Source: Megamonas sp. UBA1792
GTDB taxonomy: Bacteria > Bacillota_C > Negativicutes > Selenomonadales > Selenomonadaceae
Length of the DNA stretch: 8,028 bases
Direction of reading: 5' to 3'
NCBI GenBank assembly: GCA_002315155.1
Contig: DCFY01000018.1
Span: forward strand, 1-8,028
Each line of letters opens with the position of its first letter. The first letter of the stretch is position 1. Of this stretch, positions 1 through 6,205 are shown in pieces. The position numbers and the translations under genes are program-made. Under the pieces are notes generated by a model that was not told the DNA's origin, did no database searches, and saw only the letters and a list, made by a program, of their open reading frames with translations.

Positions 1-17
1 AAATAGCTTACGTTAAA

Positions 18-31
18 CATAAGATCTTATG
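18..31. repeat. 14-bp perfect palindrome
   Basis: CATAAGATCTTATG reads identically on both strands with no spacer. It sits just upstream of the first copy of the direct repeat. It could be an operator half of the control region, but no known regulator consensus is recognised. Confidence 0.5.
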
Positions 32-32
32 A

Positions 33-88
33 ATGGTGAATACAGCATAAAGAATGATTTTTGATATATGGTGATGATTACAGCATAA
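33..88 (+). repeat. Direct repeat pair, possible tandem regulator sites
   Basis: ATGGTGA followed by TACAGCATAA occurs at 33-50, with 1 nt between the two blocks, and again at 68-88, with 4 nt between them. The TACAGCATAA blocks are exactly 38 bp apart. Aligning 38-55 with 76-93 gives 15 of 18 identical bases. The second copy also contains the inverted repeat TGATTA-N5-TAATCA (75-91). Two spaced near-identical copies upstream of an operon suggest a transcription-factor site; the factor is unknown. Confidence 0.45.
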
Positions 89-105
89 TCAATACTTATA
101 TTGAT
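88..105. repeat. Inverted repeat ATCAATA-N4-TATTGAT
   Basis: Perfect 7-bp arms (88-94 and 99-105) flank CTTA. The dyad partly overlaps the end of the second direct-repeat copy. The ATCAA/TTGAT half-sites recall FNR/CRP-family half-sites, but their orientation and spacing do not match the TTGAT-N4-ATCAA consensus, so no regulator is assigned. Confidence 0.4.
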
Positions 106-110
106 GGATC

Positions 111-195
111 GTTGAGAATAAAGAAGTTTATTCTTTATTCCTGGCACAGGGTACAATAATGTTTAAATTATATAAATTATCAAACTATTCTCAAC
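111..195 (+). repeat. Long-range 10-bp inverted repeat enclosing the 116-140 hairpin region
   Basis: GTTGAGAATA (111-120) is the exact reverse complement of TATTCTCAAC (186-195). The left arm shares 116-120 with the left arm of the local hairpin at 116-140, so in RNA the two pairings cannot coexist. This is direct sequence observation. A switch or attenuator function is inference and requires transcription to start upstream of 111. Confidence 0.4.
116..140. repeat. Perfect 10-bp hairpin/dyad GAATAAAGAA-N5-TTCTTTATTC
   Basis: Arms 116-125 and 131-140 pair perfectly around the loop GTTTA. No T-run follows, so this is not an intrinsic terminator for the + strand. The low G+C of the arms fits a DNA operator dyad at least as well as an RNA stem. 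Confidence 0.5.
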
Positions 196-271
196 ATGCT
201 ATAGTGACCTTGTAAACAAAAATGTTCAAAACGAAGATGTTGGGCTTGATATATTTGCCTTAAACATTATT
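155..271 (+). repeat. 12-bp perfect inverted repeat spanning the distal leader
   Basis: AATAATGTTTAA (155-166) and TTAAACATTATT (260-271) are exact reverse complements. An extra copy of the core TTAAACAT lies at 13-20. In RNA this pairing would cross the 111-120/186-195 pairing, giving a pseudoknot or two alternative folds. If formed, the stem would end about 40 nt before the first start codon. Confidence 0.4.
247..255 (+). promoter_or_regulatory. Candidate extended -10 promoter element
   Basis: TGATATATT contains TG-N directly before TATATT, one mismatch from TATAAT, as in an extended -10 sigma-A promoter. No good -35 lies 16-18 bp upstream. A start near 262 would leave a leader of about 50 nt before the ATG at 312. 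The AT-rich region offers other -10-like hexamers (for example TACAAT at 152-157), so this is one candidate among several. Confidence 0.25.
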
Positions 272-311
272 CAGTTGGACAAATATCAAAATCTGAAAGG
301 AAGATTTACCT

Positions 312-1478
312 ATGTTACTTTCAAAAAAAGATCTAGAAGAACTCCGCATGAAAATCCGTTATGTGACGGAACATGATCTTGAAGCTTTGCAGCCTGAGAT
401 CGAAAACACGCATGTATTTCCACCGGAATACTTTGAAATTTGTCGCAAAAACGATTTGTTTCGGTTAGCTATTCCAGAAGAATTTGGTGGTCTTGGTCTC
501 AATACGGAGCAGTTTTTTTATGTAATGGAAGAATTTTGCCGCGGGCCAGGAGGCATGAGAATGAATTTGCATCATGCTAACGGCCTTAATTGGAAAATCA
601 TGTATGATCATGGTGCACCGGATCTTAGGGCAAAGTGGTTACCACAACTTGCGAATGCAGATTCTTATATTAACTTTGCACTTACTGAACCGGACTGTGG
701 ATCAGGAGCAGACATTCGCATGACGGCTGAAAAAAAGAATGATAAATATATTTTAAATGGCAGGAAAACGCTTATTTCACATACCGATATTTCGAATGCT
801 ACTTATATCATTGCCGTTACAGACGAAACAAAGCGCAAAAGTGGTGGACTTACAGCTTTCTTTGTGCCGACCAATACACCAGGGTACACAATCGAACCAA
901 TGCCGCATATGATGGGGTGTCGAGGTGCAGGACATGCGGAACTCGTTCTCAAGAACTGTGAAGTTCCAGCACATAACATCATGGGAAAAGAAGGCGATGG
1001 TCTTAGTATTTTCATGAATGCACTTGCTCATTCACGTGCAATGATCGCTGTTACTTGTCTTGGTATGTCACAGCGATTTATGGAAATCGCAATTGCAAGA
1101 GCTAAAGTTCGTGTAACGTTTGGCAAACCACTTGCAAAGCGGCAGGTAGTCCAACAAATGATCGCTGACATGGGGGCACAGGTTCATGGACTGCGTATGA
1201 TGCTGCAGGATTGTGCAAGAAAATACGACAGAGGGGAAGATATTGAACTTGTCTCCTCCCTTGCTAAGCTTACAGGGATTAATACAGTACGGGATGTATC
1301 TGATGCTTGTCTGGAAATCTGTGGTGGTGTGGGGTATTTTGAAGAATTCCCACAGGGCCCGGTAGAAAGAATGTATCGCGATGCCAGAGCACTTTGGTTT
1401 GAAGAAGGACCACGTACGGTACAACGACTTACGGCAGCACGTATTCTTATCAATCAAAATGGTGCTATTGATAAATAA
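312..1478 (+). CDS. Acyl-CoA dehydrogenase (first of three)
   Basis: A 388-residue FAD flavoenzyme of normal length for the family, which catalyses alpha,beta-dehydrogenation of acyl-CoA or the reverse enoyl-CoA reduction in the cytoplasm. Visible landmarks run in the expected order: helical N-domain with IPEEFGG (54-60); beta-domain motif FALTEP (122-127), here followed by DCGSG rather than the usual xAGSD; LNGRKTLIS (148-156); FGKPL (270-274); GGVGY (338-342) and YRDAR (355-359). The catalytic base is predicted to be Glu365 in FEEGPRTVQRL, aligning with the IYEGTSEIQRL motif of the short/medium-chain branch. The ATG at 312 is supported by AAAGGAAG upstream. The stop is followed by a strong hairpin and then the transporter gene. 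Acyl substrate and direction are undetermined; the fix genes downstream make an ETF-linked role likely. Confidence 0.93.
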   Translation: MLLSKKDLEELRMKIRYVTEHDLEALQPEIENTHVFPPEYFEICRKNDLFRLAIPEEFGGLGLNTEQFFYVMEEFCRGPGGMRMNLHHANGLNWKIMYDHGAPDLRAKWLPQLANADSYINFALTEPDCGSGADIRMTAEKKNDKYILNGRKTLISHTDISNATYIIAVTDETKRKSGGLTAFFVPTNTPGYTIEPMPHMMGCRGAGHAELVLKNCEVPAHNIMGKEGDGLSIFMNALAHSRAMIAVTCLGMSQRFMEIAIARAKVRVTFGKPLAKRQVVQQMIADMGAQVHGLRMMLQDCARKYDRGEDIELVSSLAKLTGINTVRDVSDACLEICGGVGYFEEFPQGPVERMYRDARALWFEEGPRTVQRLTAARILINQNGAIDK

Positions 1479-1494
1479 TAATTTATGAAGAAGA

Positions 1495-1531
1495 AATTTT
1501 GTGGGGAGCGGAGCAGGCTCCCTACAAGATT
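1495..1531 (+). promoter_or_regulatory. Strong intercistronic hairpin between dehydrogenase and transporter
   Basis: Bases 1495-1509 pair with 1517-1531 in a 15-bp stem (13 Watson-Crick pairs and two G-T wobbles) around the 7-nt loop GGAGCAG. The core is GGGAGC/GCTCCC. It ends 2 nt before the AAGGAGG ribosome binding site (1534-1540) and leaves that site unpaired. No U-run follows, so it is not a standard intrinsic terminator. It more likely sets mRNA processing or stability, giving different levels of the first gene and the transporter-fix genes. The structure is read directly; the role is inferred. Confidence 0.6.
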
Positions 1532-1546
1532 ATAAGGAGGATAAGA

Positions 1547-2839
1547 ATGAATGCACATATAGGAAATAGACGATGGGGAATTGTTGGTTTATTAATATTA
1601 GACTACATTATCATGTTTCTGGCTAGAAGCTGTATGTCAATGGCAGGCCCATCTCTTATGAAAGAGTTTTCTTGGAGTGCAACACAGTTTGGCTGGGTCC
1701 AAACCGCATTTTTTATTGGTTATGCAATCACGATGATACCAGCTGGTGCTTTGGCTGATAAGTTTGGTGCTGGGCGCGTGCTTGTTGTTGGAAGTATTTG
1801 GTATGCGCTGTTTACACTTTTGACACCATTCTCATCTACATTAGCTGTAATCATGATGATTCGTATACTTGTCGGTATTGGCCAGGGGGTAATCGTGCCA
1901 TCTGATTTTTCCATGCTTTCGCGTTGGGTTCCCAAAAAAGAATCTGGACTTGCATGTGGCTTTGTTCAATTTGGCTGCCCGTTCGGTATTGGTCTCAGCA
2001 TGATTATCACGGTTTGGGTTATCCAGAATTATGGGTGGAAAAATGTGTTTTATATCTTTTCTATTTTACCAGTTATCTGGTGCTTTATATGGATGAAGTT
2101 TGGCAGCGATACGCCAGATCAGGACAAGCGTATCACGGATGCAGAAAAGGTCTATATCAATTCAGATAAACCAAAACAAATAGAAAATGATGAACCTGAT
2201 CTTACGAAATCTGATATTTTTCGAACGCCTTCAATTTGGTGTATTTCTTTATCTTATTTTTGTACGAACTATGTTTTTTTCTTGTTTATGACATGGCTTC
2301 CTTCGTATTTTAGCATTGGTCGCGGACTTAATCTCCAGGCAAGCGCAGTTTATTCGATGCTGCCTTATGCAGTTGCACTTTTTGCTTATCCTCTTGGTGG
2401 TTACCTTGCGGATAAAGTTTCCGGGAAAATTGGTCAGAATTGGGGACGTCGTATGTTTATTATTGCAGGGTTGATAATTGCTGGTGGGTTACTAATTCTG
2501 GCATCGAAAGCATCCAGTACTGGCATGGCCGTTGGCCTTATTAGCCTTTCTAATGGATTTATTTGCCTGACAATGGGAAGTTTCTTTTCGATTCCGATTG
2601 TTTTCTCACAAAAAAACACTGGGATTATCGTTGGAATTAATGGCTTTTTTGGCACAGCTTCAGGAATTCTTGCACCCATCCTTTCAGGTGTAATTATTGA
2701 TCTTTTTGGTGACTATGATATGGCACTTTATGTTGGTGCTATTATTGCTCTTATCGGTGCAGTACTTGCTTGTATTGCAAAAGTAAAACCGATTCATTCA
2801 AAGGCAGCAAATGCACAAAAAGTTATAACAGAGCCATGA
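1547..2839 (+). CDS. MFS transporter, anion:cation symporter (ACS)-like, probable organic-acid carrier
   Basis: A 430-residue inner-membrane protein with about 12 hydrophobic segments: six before a charged loop at 186-228 and six after it. Motif A-like GALADKFGAGR (67-77) and LADKVSGK (287-294) occupy equivalent positions in the two halves. The first 75 residues, including GPSLMKEFSWSATQFGW, match the pattern of ACS-family carriers (DgoT/ExuT/GudP type), which move sugar acids and other carboxylates. Aligned by eye to E. coli DgoT, Arg27 and Arg106 match the conserved arginines, but the acidic partners Asp46 and Glu133 become Ala26 and Gln113. The ATG at 1547 is chosen over an in-frame TTG at 1499 because AAGGAGG (1534-1540) lies 6 nt before it and the TTG extension lies within the hairpin. 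Substrate unknown; context suggests the acid processed by the dehydrogenases. Confidence 0.88.
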   Translation: MNAHIGNRRWGIVGLLILDYIIMFLARSCMSMAGPSLMKEFSWSATQFGWVQTAFFIGYAITMIPAGALADKFGAGRVLVVGSIWYALFTLLTPFSSTLAVIMMIRILVGIGQGVIVPSDFSMLSRWVPKKESGLACGFVQFGCPFGIGLSMIITVWVIQNYGWKNVFYIFSILPVIWCFIWMKFGSDTPDQDKRITDAEKVYINSDKPKQIENDEPDLTKSDIFRTPSIWCISLSYFCTNYVFFLFMTWLPSYFSIGRGLNLQASAVYSMLPYAVALFAYPLGGYLADKVSGKIGQNWGRRMFIIAGLIIAGGLLILASKASSTGMAVGLISLSNGFICLTMGSFFSIPIVFSQKNTGIIVGINGFFGTASGILAPILSGVIIDLFGDYDMALYVGAIIALIGAVLACIAKVKPIHSKAANAQKVITEP

Positions 2840-2870
2840 ATTAACTTACTATTGTTCGAGGAGAGATATT

Positions 2871-3644
2871 ATGAAAATACTTGTCTGCTATAAATGGGTT
2901 CTTGATGAACAGGATATTAAAATTGTTTTGGAAGATCTTTCGCTTGATAGTAGTCGGGTAAAATATAAGATCAGCGATTATGATAAAAATGCTATCGAGA
3001 CAGCAATGTTACTTGCAACGAATGAGGACAGTGTAGAGACTTTGACTTTTGGGAACCTTGCAGTAAAAAAATCGTTAAAAGATGTTTTATCTCGAGGTCC
3101 GGCAAAGGCAAATTATATTATGGATAATTGTTTTGATACGGCAGATGTTTTTGTTACGGCAAATATATTGGCTGCAGCTGTGAAAAAAGAAGGACCCTAT
3201 GATCTTATCATTTGTGGTGAAGGCAGCTCCGATACGTACAATCAGCAAATTGCCTCGCGTTTGGCTGTGCTTTTGAATATGGCATCTGTCACGTTCGTGA
3301 AGGAAATAACAAAAAATGGCAGCGGGCTTATGGCGGTACGAAAACTTGATGATTGTACAGAGGAGATTATGATTGGTGGCCCGGCGGTTATTAGTGTATT
3401 ACCGGAAATTAACAAGCCGCGAATCCCGACACTTAAGGAGGTCCTTTCAGCAGCGCGCAAACCTTCCGTTGAGCTTAAACTGTCTGATTTGGCTTTAAGT
3501 GCTGAAGATCTTACGCCAAAGACAGTAAGAATTTGTACGAAAGGTTTTGTGATGAACCGAAAAAATATAATTTATAAGGATTCTAATGCTGCTGTCAATG
3601 TTAGAGCATTTGTAGCAGCACTTAAGCAAGAAGGCGTAATTTAA
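2871..3644 (+). CDS. fixA: Electron-transfer flavoprotein beta-type subunit FixA
   Basis: A 257-residue soluble protein that pairs with FixB to form an ETF carrying electrons between acyl-CoA dehydrogenases, FixC/FixX and other donors. The start MKILVCYKWVLDEQDIKI, then LDSS, ISDYDKNAIE (34-43), VLSRGP (72-77), DLIICGEGSSD (111-121) with YNQQ, VRKLDD (156-161) and PAVISVLPEINKPRIPTLKE (171-190) follow E. coli FixA/YdiQ from memory, rather than canonical beta-oxidation EtfB. The VRKLDD to PRIPTLKE stretch corresponds to the EtfB family signature. Length is normal. The ATG is preceded by GAGGAGA; the transporter stop lies 31 nt upstream. Whether the nucleotide site holds a second FAD (bifurcating) or AMP cannot be decided by eye. 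Confidence 0.93.
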   Translation: MKILVCYKWVLDEQDIKIVLEDLSLDSSRVKYKISDYDKNAIETAMLLATNEDSVETLTFGNLAVKKSLKDVLSRGPAKANYIMDNCFDTADVFVTANILAAAVKKEGPYDLIICGEGSSDTYNQQIASRLAVLLNMASVTFVKEITKNGSGLMAVRKLDDCTEEIMIGGPAVISVLPEINKPRIPTLKEVLSAARKPSVELKLSDLALSAEDLTPKTVRICTKGFVMNRKNIIYKDSNAAVNVRAFVAALKQEGVI

Positions 3645-3660
3645 TTGGGGAGGAAGAAAA

Positions 3661-4575
3661 ATGGCAGGGATATTAGTTTTTGGTGAAAATGTTGCTATTA
3701 CAAAACAATTATTTGCCGCAGCCTTAAGCATAAAGGACAAAGAGCAAAGCATTTGTGTGGCAGCATTCGACGTGACAGACACAATGGGCTTTGGTGGTGC
3801 AGATAAAATTGTGAAGCTTGCTAATAATCTTTCTGCTTTGCCGGAAGATTCAGCGGAAGCGATTGCGATGCTTGCAAAACAGGAGTCTTGTGATGTTTGC
3901 CTTATCAGTAGCACTTTATGCGGTAAAGATATCGCAGCTAAGATTGCGGCATATCTGAAGGCTGGACTAGTAAGTTCAGCGCAGACTATTAAAATTGTGG
4001 CTGATGGTGTCGAAACAACACGTCTTATTTACGGAGGGCTGGCGGTTGCAGAAGAAAAAACAGTGTTCCCGGCAGTTATTACAATCGAATCGCAGAGCTA
4101 CACAGTACAAGAAACTACAGCTTCTTGTACAATAGAAACTTGTTTAGTGCAAAGTGTAAATTCTGCATTGAGCGTTATCCAAATTGTGCCGATTGTAAAA
4201 CAGGGGGTTGATATCACGGTGGCAGACAAGATTGTTGCTGTTGGGCGTGGTCTTAGTAAAGAAGAAGACATGCGTTCGATAGAAGATCTTGCTAAAAAAA
4301 TTGATGCCGAAATCGGCTGCAGCCGTGGTATAGCTGAGGATTTTCATTGGCTGCCGATTGAGCGCTATATTGGCATTTCTGGCAAAAAAGTTAGGCCAAA
4401 TATTTATTTGAGTATAGGTATTTCCGGACAAGTACAGCATGTTGCAGGCATACGTGATTCTAAGATTATTGCGGCTATTGATACGAATGAAAATGCACCA
4501 ATCTTTTTGGTCGCTGATTATGGTATTGTTGGTGACATGAAGGATATTGTTCCATTACTTTTACAAGAACTTTAG
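3661..4575 (+). CDS. fixB: Electron-transfer flavoprotein alpha-type subunit FixB
   Basis: A 304-residue partner of FixA that holds the electron-transferring FAD. The C-terminal FAD domain is clear: AVGRG (193-197), CSRG (220-223) with the following DFHWLP, YIGISGKKVRP (236-246), GISGQVQHVAG (253-263) and PIFLVADYGIVGD (280-292). These are the EtfA signature segments that contact FAD. The N-terminal half is the more variable alpha/beta domain, with VFGEN near the start. Length is slightly shorter than the roughly 310 residues of E. coli FixB/YdiR. The ATG at 3661 follows GGGGAGG (3647-3653) and sits 16 nt after the fixA stop, so the two subunits are probably co-translated in similar amounts. 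Confidence 0.94.
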   Translation: MAGILVFGENVAITKQLFAAALSIKDKEQSICVAAFDVTDTMGFGGADKIVKLANNLSALPEDSAEAIAMLAKQESCDVCLISSTLCGKDIAAKIAAYLKAGLVSSAQTIKIVADGVETTRLIYGGLAVAEEKTVFPAVITIESQSYTVQETTASCTIETCLVQSVNSALSVIQIVPIVKQGVDITVADKIVAVGRGLSKEEDMRSIEDLAKKIDAEIGCSRGIAEDFHWLPIERYIGISGKKVRPNIYLSIGISGQVQHVAGIRDSKIIAAIDTNENAPIFLVADYGIVGDMKDIVPLLLQEL

Positions 4576-4599
4576 CCTGAAGAAAAGATGGTGAATAAA

Positions 4600-5883
4600 A
4601 TGAGTGAAGAAGAAATTTTCGATGCTATTGTTATTGGTGCTGGCCCGGCTGGGACAGCTTGTGCCTATAAGCTTGCTCAAAAAGGGAAATCCGTGCTGTT
4701 GATTGACCGCAGCAGCAATGCTGGAGGCAAAAATCTTATGGGGGGGCGCCTTTATACATACGCACTGGATATTGTCGATCCGGAACTTCGAATGGAAGCA
4801 AAATTTGAACGTAAAGTTGCCCGTGAACAGATTATGGTTCTGGGAAAGGATACGGGAATTACGATTGATTTCGAAAATTTTGCGGTGAAAGATCAAGCTT
4901 TAGCGGAGCAATCTTATACAATTCTGCGTGCTGGTTTCGATGAATGGTTTGCAGGTAAAGCGGAAGAAATTGGTGTTATGCTGGCAACTGGTATTAAAGT
5001 AGATGATTTACTGATCAAAGATGATAAAGTTATTGGCGTTATAGCTGGTGATGACAAAATGTATGCCAATACAATTGTAGCTGCAGATGGGATTAATTCT
5101 TTTATGGCACAAAAAGCAGGGCTGCGTGATGATCTCAAACCGACTATGGTTGGTGTCGGCGTTAAGGAGGTTATTTCTTTGCCGGCAAAGATTATACAGG
5201 AAAGATTTCAGGTTGGTGAAAACGAAGGGGCTGCACGTATGGTTATTGGTGGCACGGATGGTCTTACGGGCGGTGGCTTCCTGTATACGAATAAAGAAAG
5301 TATATCACTTGGTATGGTTTTTAGTCCGGAAAAATTAAATCAGAGCAAGCGCAGTATTCAGGAAATTTACCAGGATTTCAAAATGAATCCAGCGATTCAG
5401 AAGCTTATAGGTGATGGTGAAAGCCTTGAGTATGGGGCTCATCTTGTCCCGGAAGGTGGTTGGCTGCATAGTGTGCCGAAGAAGCTGTATCGTAATGGTT
5501 TTCTTATTGTTGGTGATGCAGCAGGCTTTTGTATTAATACAGGGACAATTTTGCGAGGTATGGATTTAGCTCTTTTGAGTGGTGTTGCCGCAGCAAATGC
5601 GATTCTTTCGGAAAAAGAAATTGGTTTGGTTTATATGGAAGAATTGCAGCGATTGAATTTAATTCAGACAATGAAACTCTATAAAGGGTGGCCTAATATC
5701 ATTGGACTTGAACGTATGGCAACTGTTTATCCACAGCTTATTAATGAAATAACGAAGTTCATGTTTACCGTTGATGGCAAAGTACCGCAAAAAATGCCAA
5801 AGGCTATGATGCATATTACACGTAAATATGTTACTTTGAAAAATCTTGTACAAGATGCTTGGAAAGGGGGACGTTCCATATGA
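4600..5883 (+). CDS. fixC: FixC, ETF:quinone oxidoreductase-like FAD flavoprotein
   Basis: A 427-residue flavoprotein related to the FAD domain of ETF:ubiquinone oxidoreductase. It is expected to take electrons from or give them to FixAB and work with FixX, at or near the membrane quinone pool. Visible are the Rossmann GAGPAG (13-18) ending in LLIDR (33-37), GGKNLMGGRLY (42-52), ILRAGFDEW (108-116), ADGINS (162-167), VGVGVKE (184-190), GGGFLYTN (224-231) and the second FAD motif IVGDAAGF (303-310) followed by RGMDLALLSG (319-328). No transmembrane helix is apparent. The start at 4600 is preferred because MSEEEIFDAIVIGAG lines up with the E. coli FixC N-terminus as recalled and GGTGA lies 5 nt before it. 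An in-frame ATG at 4588 would add four residues. The stop overlaps the fixX start. Confidence 0.93.
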   Translation: MSEEEIFDAIVIGAGPAGTACAYKLAQKGKSVLLIDRSSNAGGKNLMGGRLYTYALDIVDPELRMEAKFERKVAREQIMVLGKDTGITIDFENFAVKDQALAEQSYTILRAGFDEWFAGKAEEIGVMLATGIKVDDLLIKDDKVIGVIAGDDKMYANTIVAADGINSFMAQKAGLRDDLKPTMVGVGVKEVISLPAKIIQERFQVGENEGAARMVIGGTDGLTGGGFLYTNKESISLGMVFSPEKLNQSKRSIQEIYQDFKMNPAIQKLIGDGESLEYGAHLVPEGGWLHSVPKKLYRNGFLIVGDAAGFCINTGTILRGMDLALLSGVAAANAILSEKEIGLVYMEELQRLNLIQTMKLYKGWPNIIGLERMATVYPQLINEITKFMFTVDGKVPQKMPKAMMHITRKYVTLKNLVQDAWKGGRSI

Positions 5884-6176
5884 GTATAAGAAAAATGTCA
5901 GCGGAAGAACTTCTTGGTATTAACAAATTTGCTGTTGATGAAGGACATGCTCATATTATTATTGAACCCGAGGCCTGTAAAAAGTGTCAGGATAAGCCTT
6001 GCTTGTATTTTTGCCCGGCATGCCTCTATACATTAAAAGATGGAGAAATTAAGTTCGATTATGCGGGTTGTCTTGAATGTGGTACATGCCGTATTGTATG
6101 TGCGCAGTCAGGAAAGGGGATTAAAACCTGGGAATATCCGCGTGGAACGTTTGGCGTGGAATTCCGCTACGGGTAA
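5880..6176 (+). CDS. fixX: FixX, ferredoxin-like partner of FixC
   Basis: A 98-residue iron-sulfur protein equivalent to the ferredoxin domain of ETF:quinone oxidoreductase. It relays electrons between FixC and the quinone or another acceptor. Nine cysteines are present. One group is C33-x2-C36-x4-C41-x3-C45-Pro; the second is C64-x2-C67-x2-C70-x3-C74, the classical [4Fe-4S] spacing. Cys48 is extra. The C-terminus WEYPRGTFGVEFRYG is diagnostic of FixX. The ATG at 5880 overlaps the fixC stop (ATGA), with a GGAAAGGGGG-type ribosome binding site inside the end of fixC, indicating translational coupling. An in-frame ATG at 5859 would add seven residues and is less well placed. E. coli FixX, from memory, keeps only part of these cysteines, so this looks like the two-cluster form. 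Confidence 0.93.
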   Translation: MSIRKMSAEELLGINKFAVDEGHAHIIIEPEACKKCQDKPCLYFCPACLYTLKDGEIKFDYAGCLECGTCRIVCAQSGKGIKTWEYPRGTFGVEFRYG

Positions 6177-6205
6177 TGAAAATAAATTATTGAAAGGTGA
6201 TCAAT

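Larger units (their letters stand above)
1..311 (+). promoter_or_regulatory. AT-rich leader/regulatory region upstream of the operon
   Basis: This gene-free stretch precedes the first dehydrogenase. I find no convincing coding region: the short ATG-started frames (for example 29-64 and 222-263) have no ribosome binding site. It holds a direct repeat (33-88), a 14-bp perfect palindrome at 18-31, a dyad at 88-105, a 10-bp perfect hairpin (116-140), two longer-range perfect inverted repeats (111-120 with 186-195; 155-166 with 260-271) and a 17-bp tandem repeat (TAAATTAT twice, 164-180). An AAAGGAAG Shine-Dalgarno-like run near 296-303 serves the ATG at 312. The density of symmetry suggests regulator binding sites, a folded leader RNA, or both. 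A control role is inferred from position, and AT-rich sequence makes some of these repeats likely by chance. Confidence 0.55.

Noticed and set aside
116..140. Intrinsic terminator of an upstream gene
   Set aside because: The stem is A/T-rich and is followed by CTGGCACAGGG rather than a T-run; no upstream gene end is visible.
142..157. Sigma-54 promoter suggested by TGGCAC at 142-147
   Set aside because: The -24 element matches well, but the -12 position reads ACAAT instead of TTGCA/T, lacking the required GC dinucleotide at the right spacing.
242..258. Second sigma-54-like candidate with GG near 243 and TTGC at 255-258
   Set aside because: Twelve bases separate GG and GC rather than ten, which sigma-54 does not tolerate.
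222..263. Thirteen-codon ATG frame in the leader as a possible leader peptide
   Set aside because: There is no Shine-Dalgarno sequence upstream and no run of regulatory codons; it is compatible with chance.
1068..1457. 129-residue open frame on the minus strand
   Set aside because: It lies wholly opposite the first dehydrogenase, has no ribosome binding site or recognisable family and has the composition of an antisense shadow.
1499..1546. TTG-initiated N-terminal extension of the transporter
   Set aside because: It has no ribosome binding site, lies in the hairpin stem and adds a non-homologous 16 residues; the ATG at 1547 follows a perfect AAGGAGG.
3495..3914. 139-residue minus-strand open frame across the fixA/fixB junction
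   Set aside because: It is antisense to two well-supported genes and their gap, with no recognisable motif.
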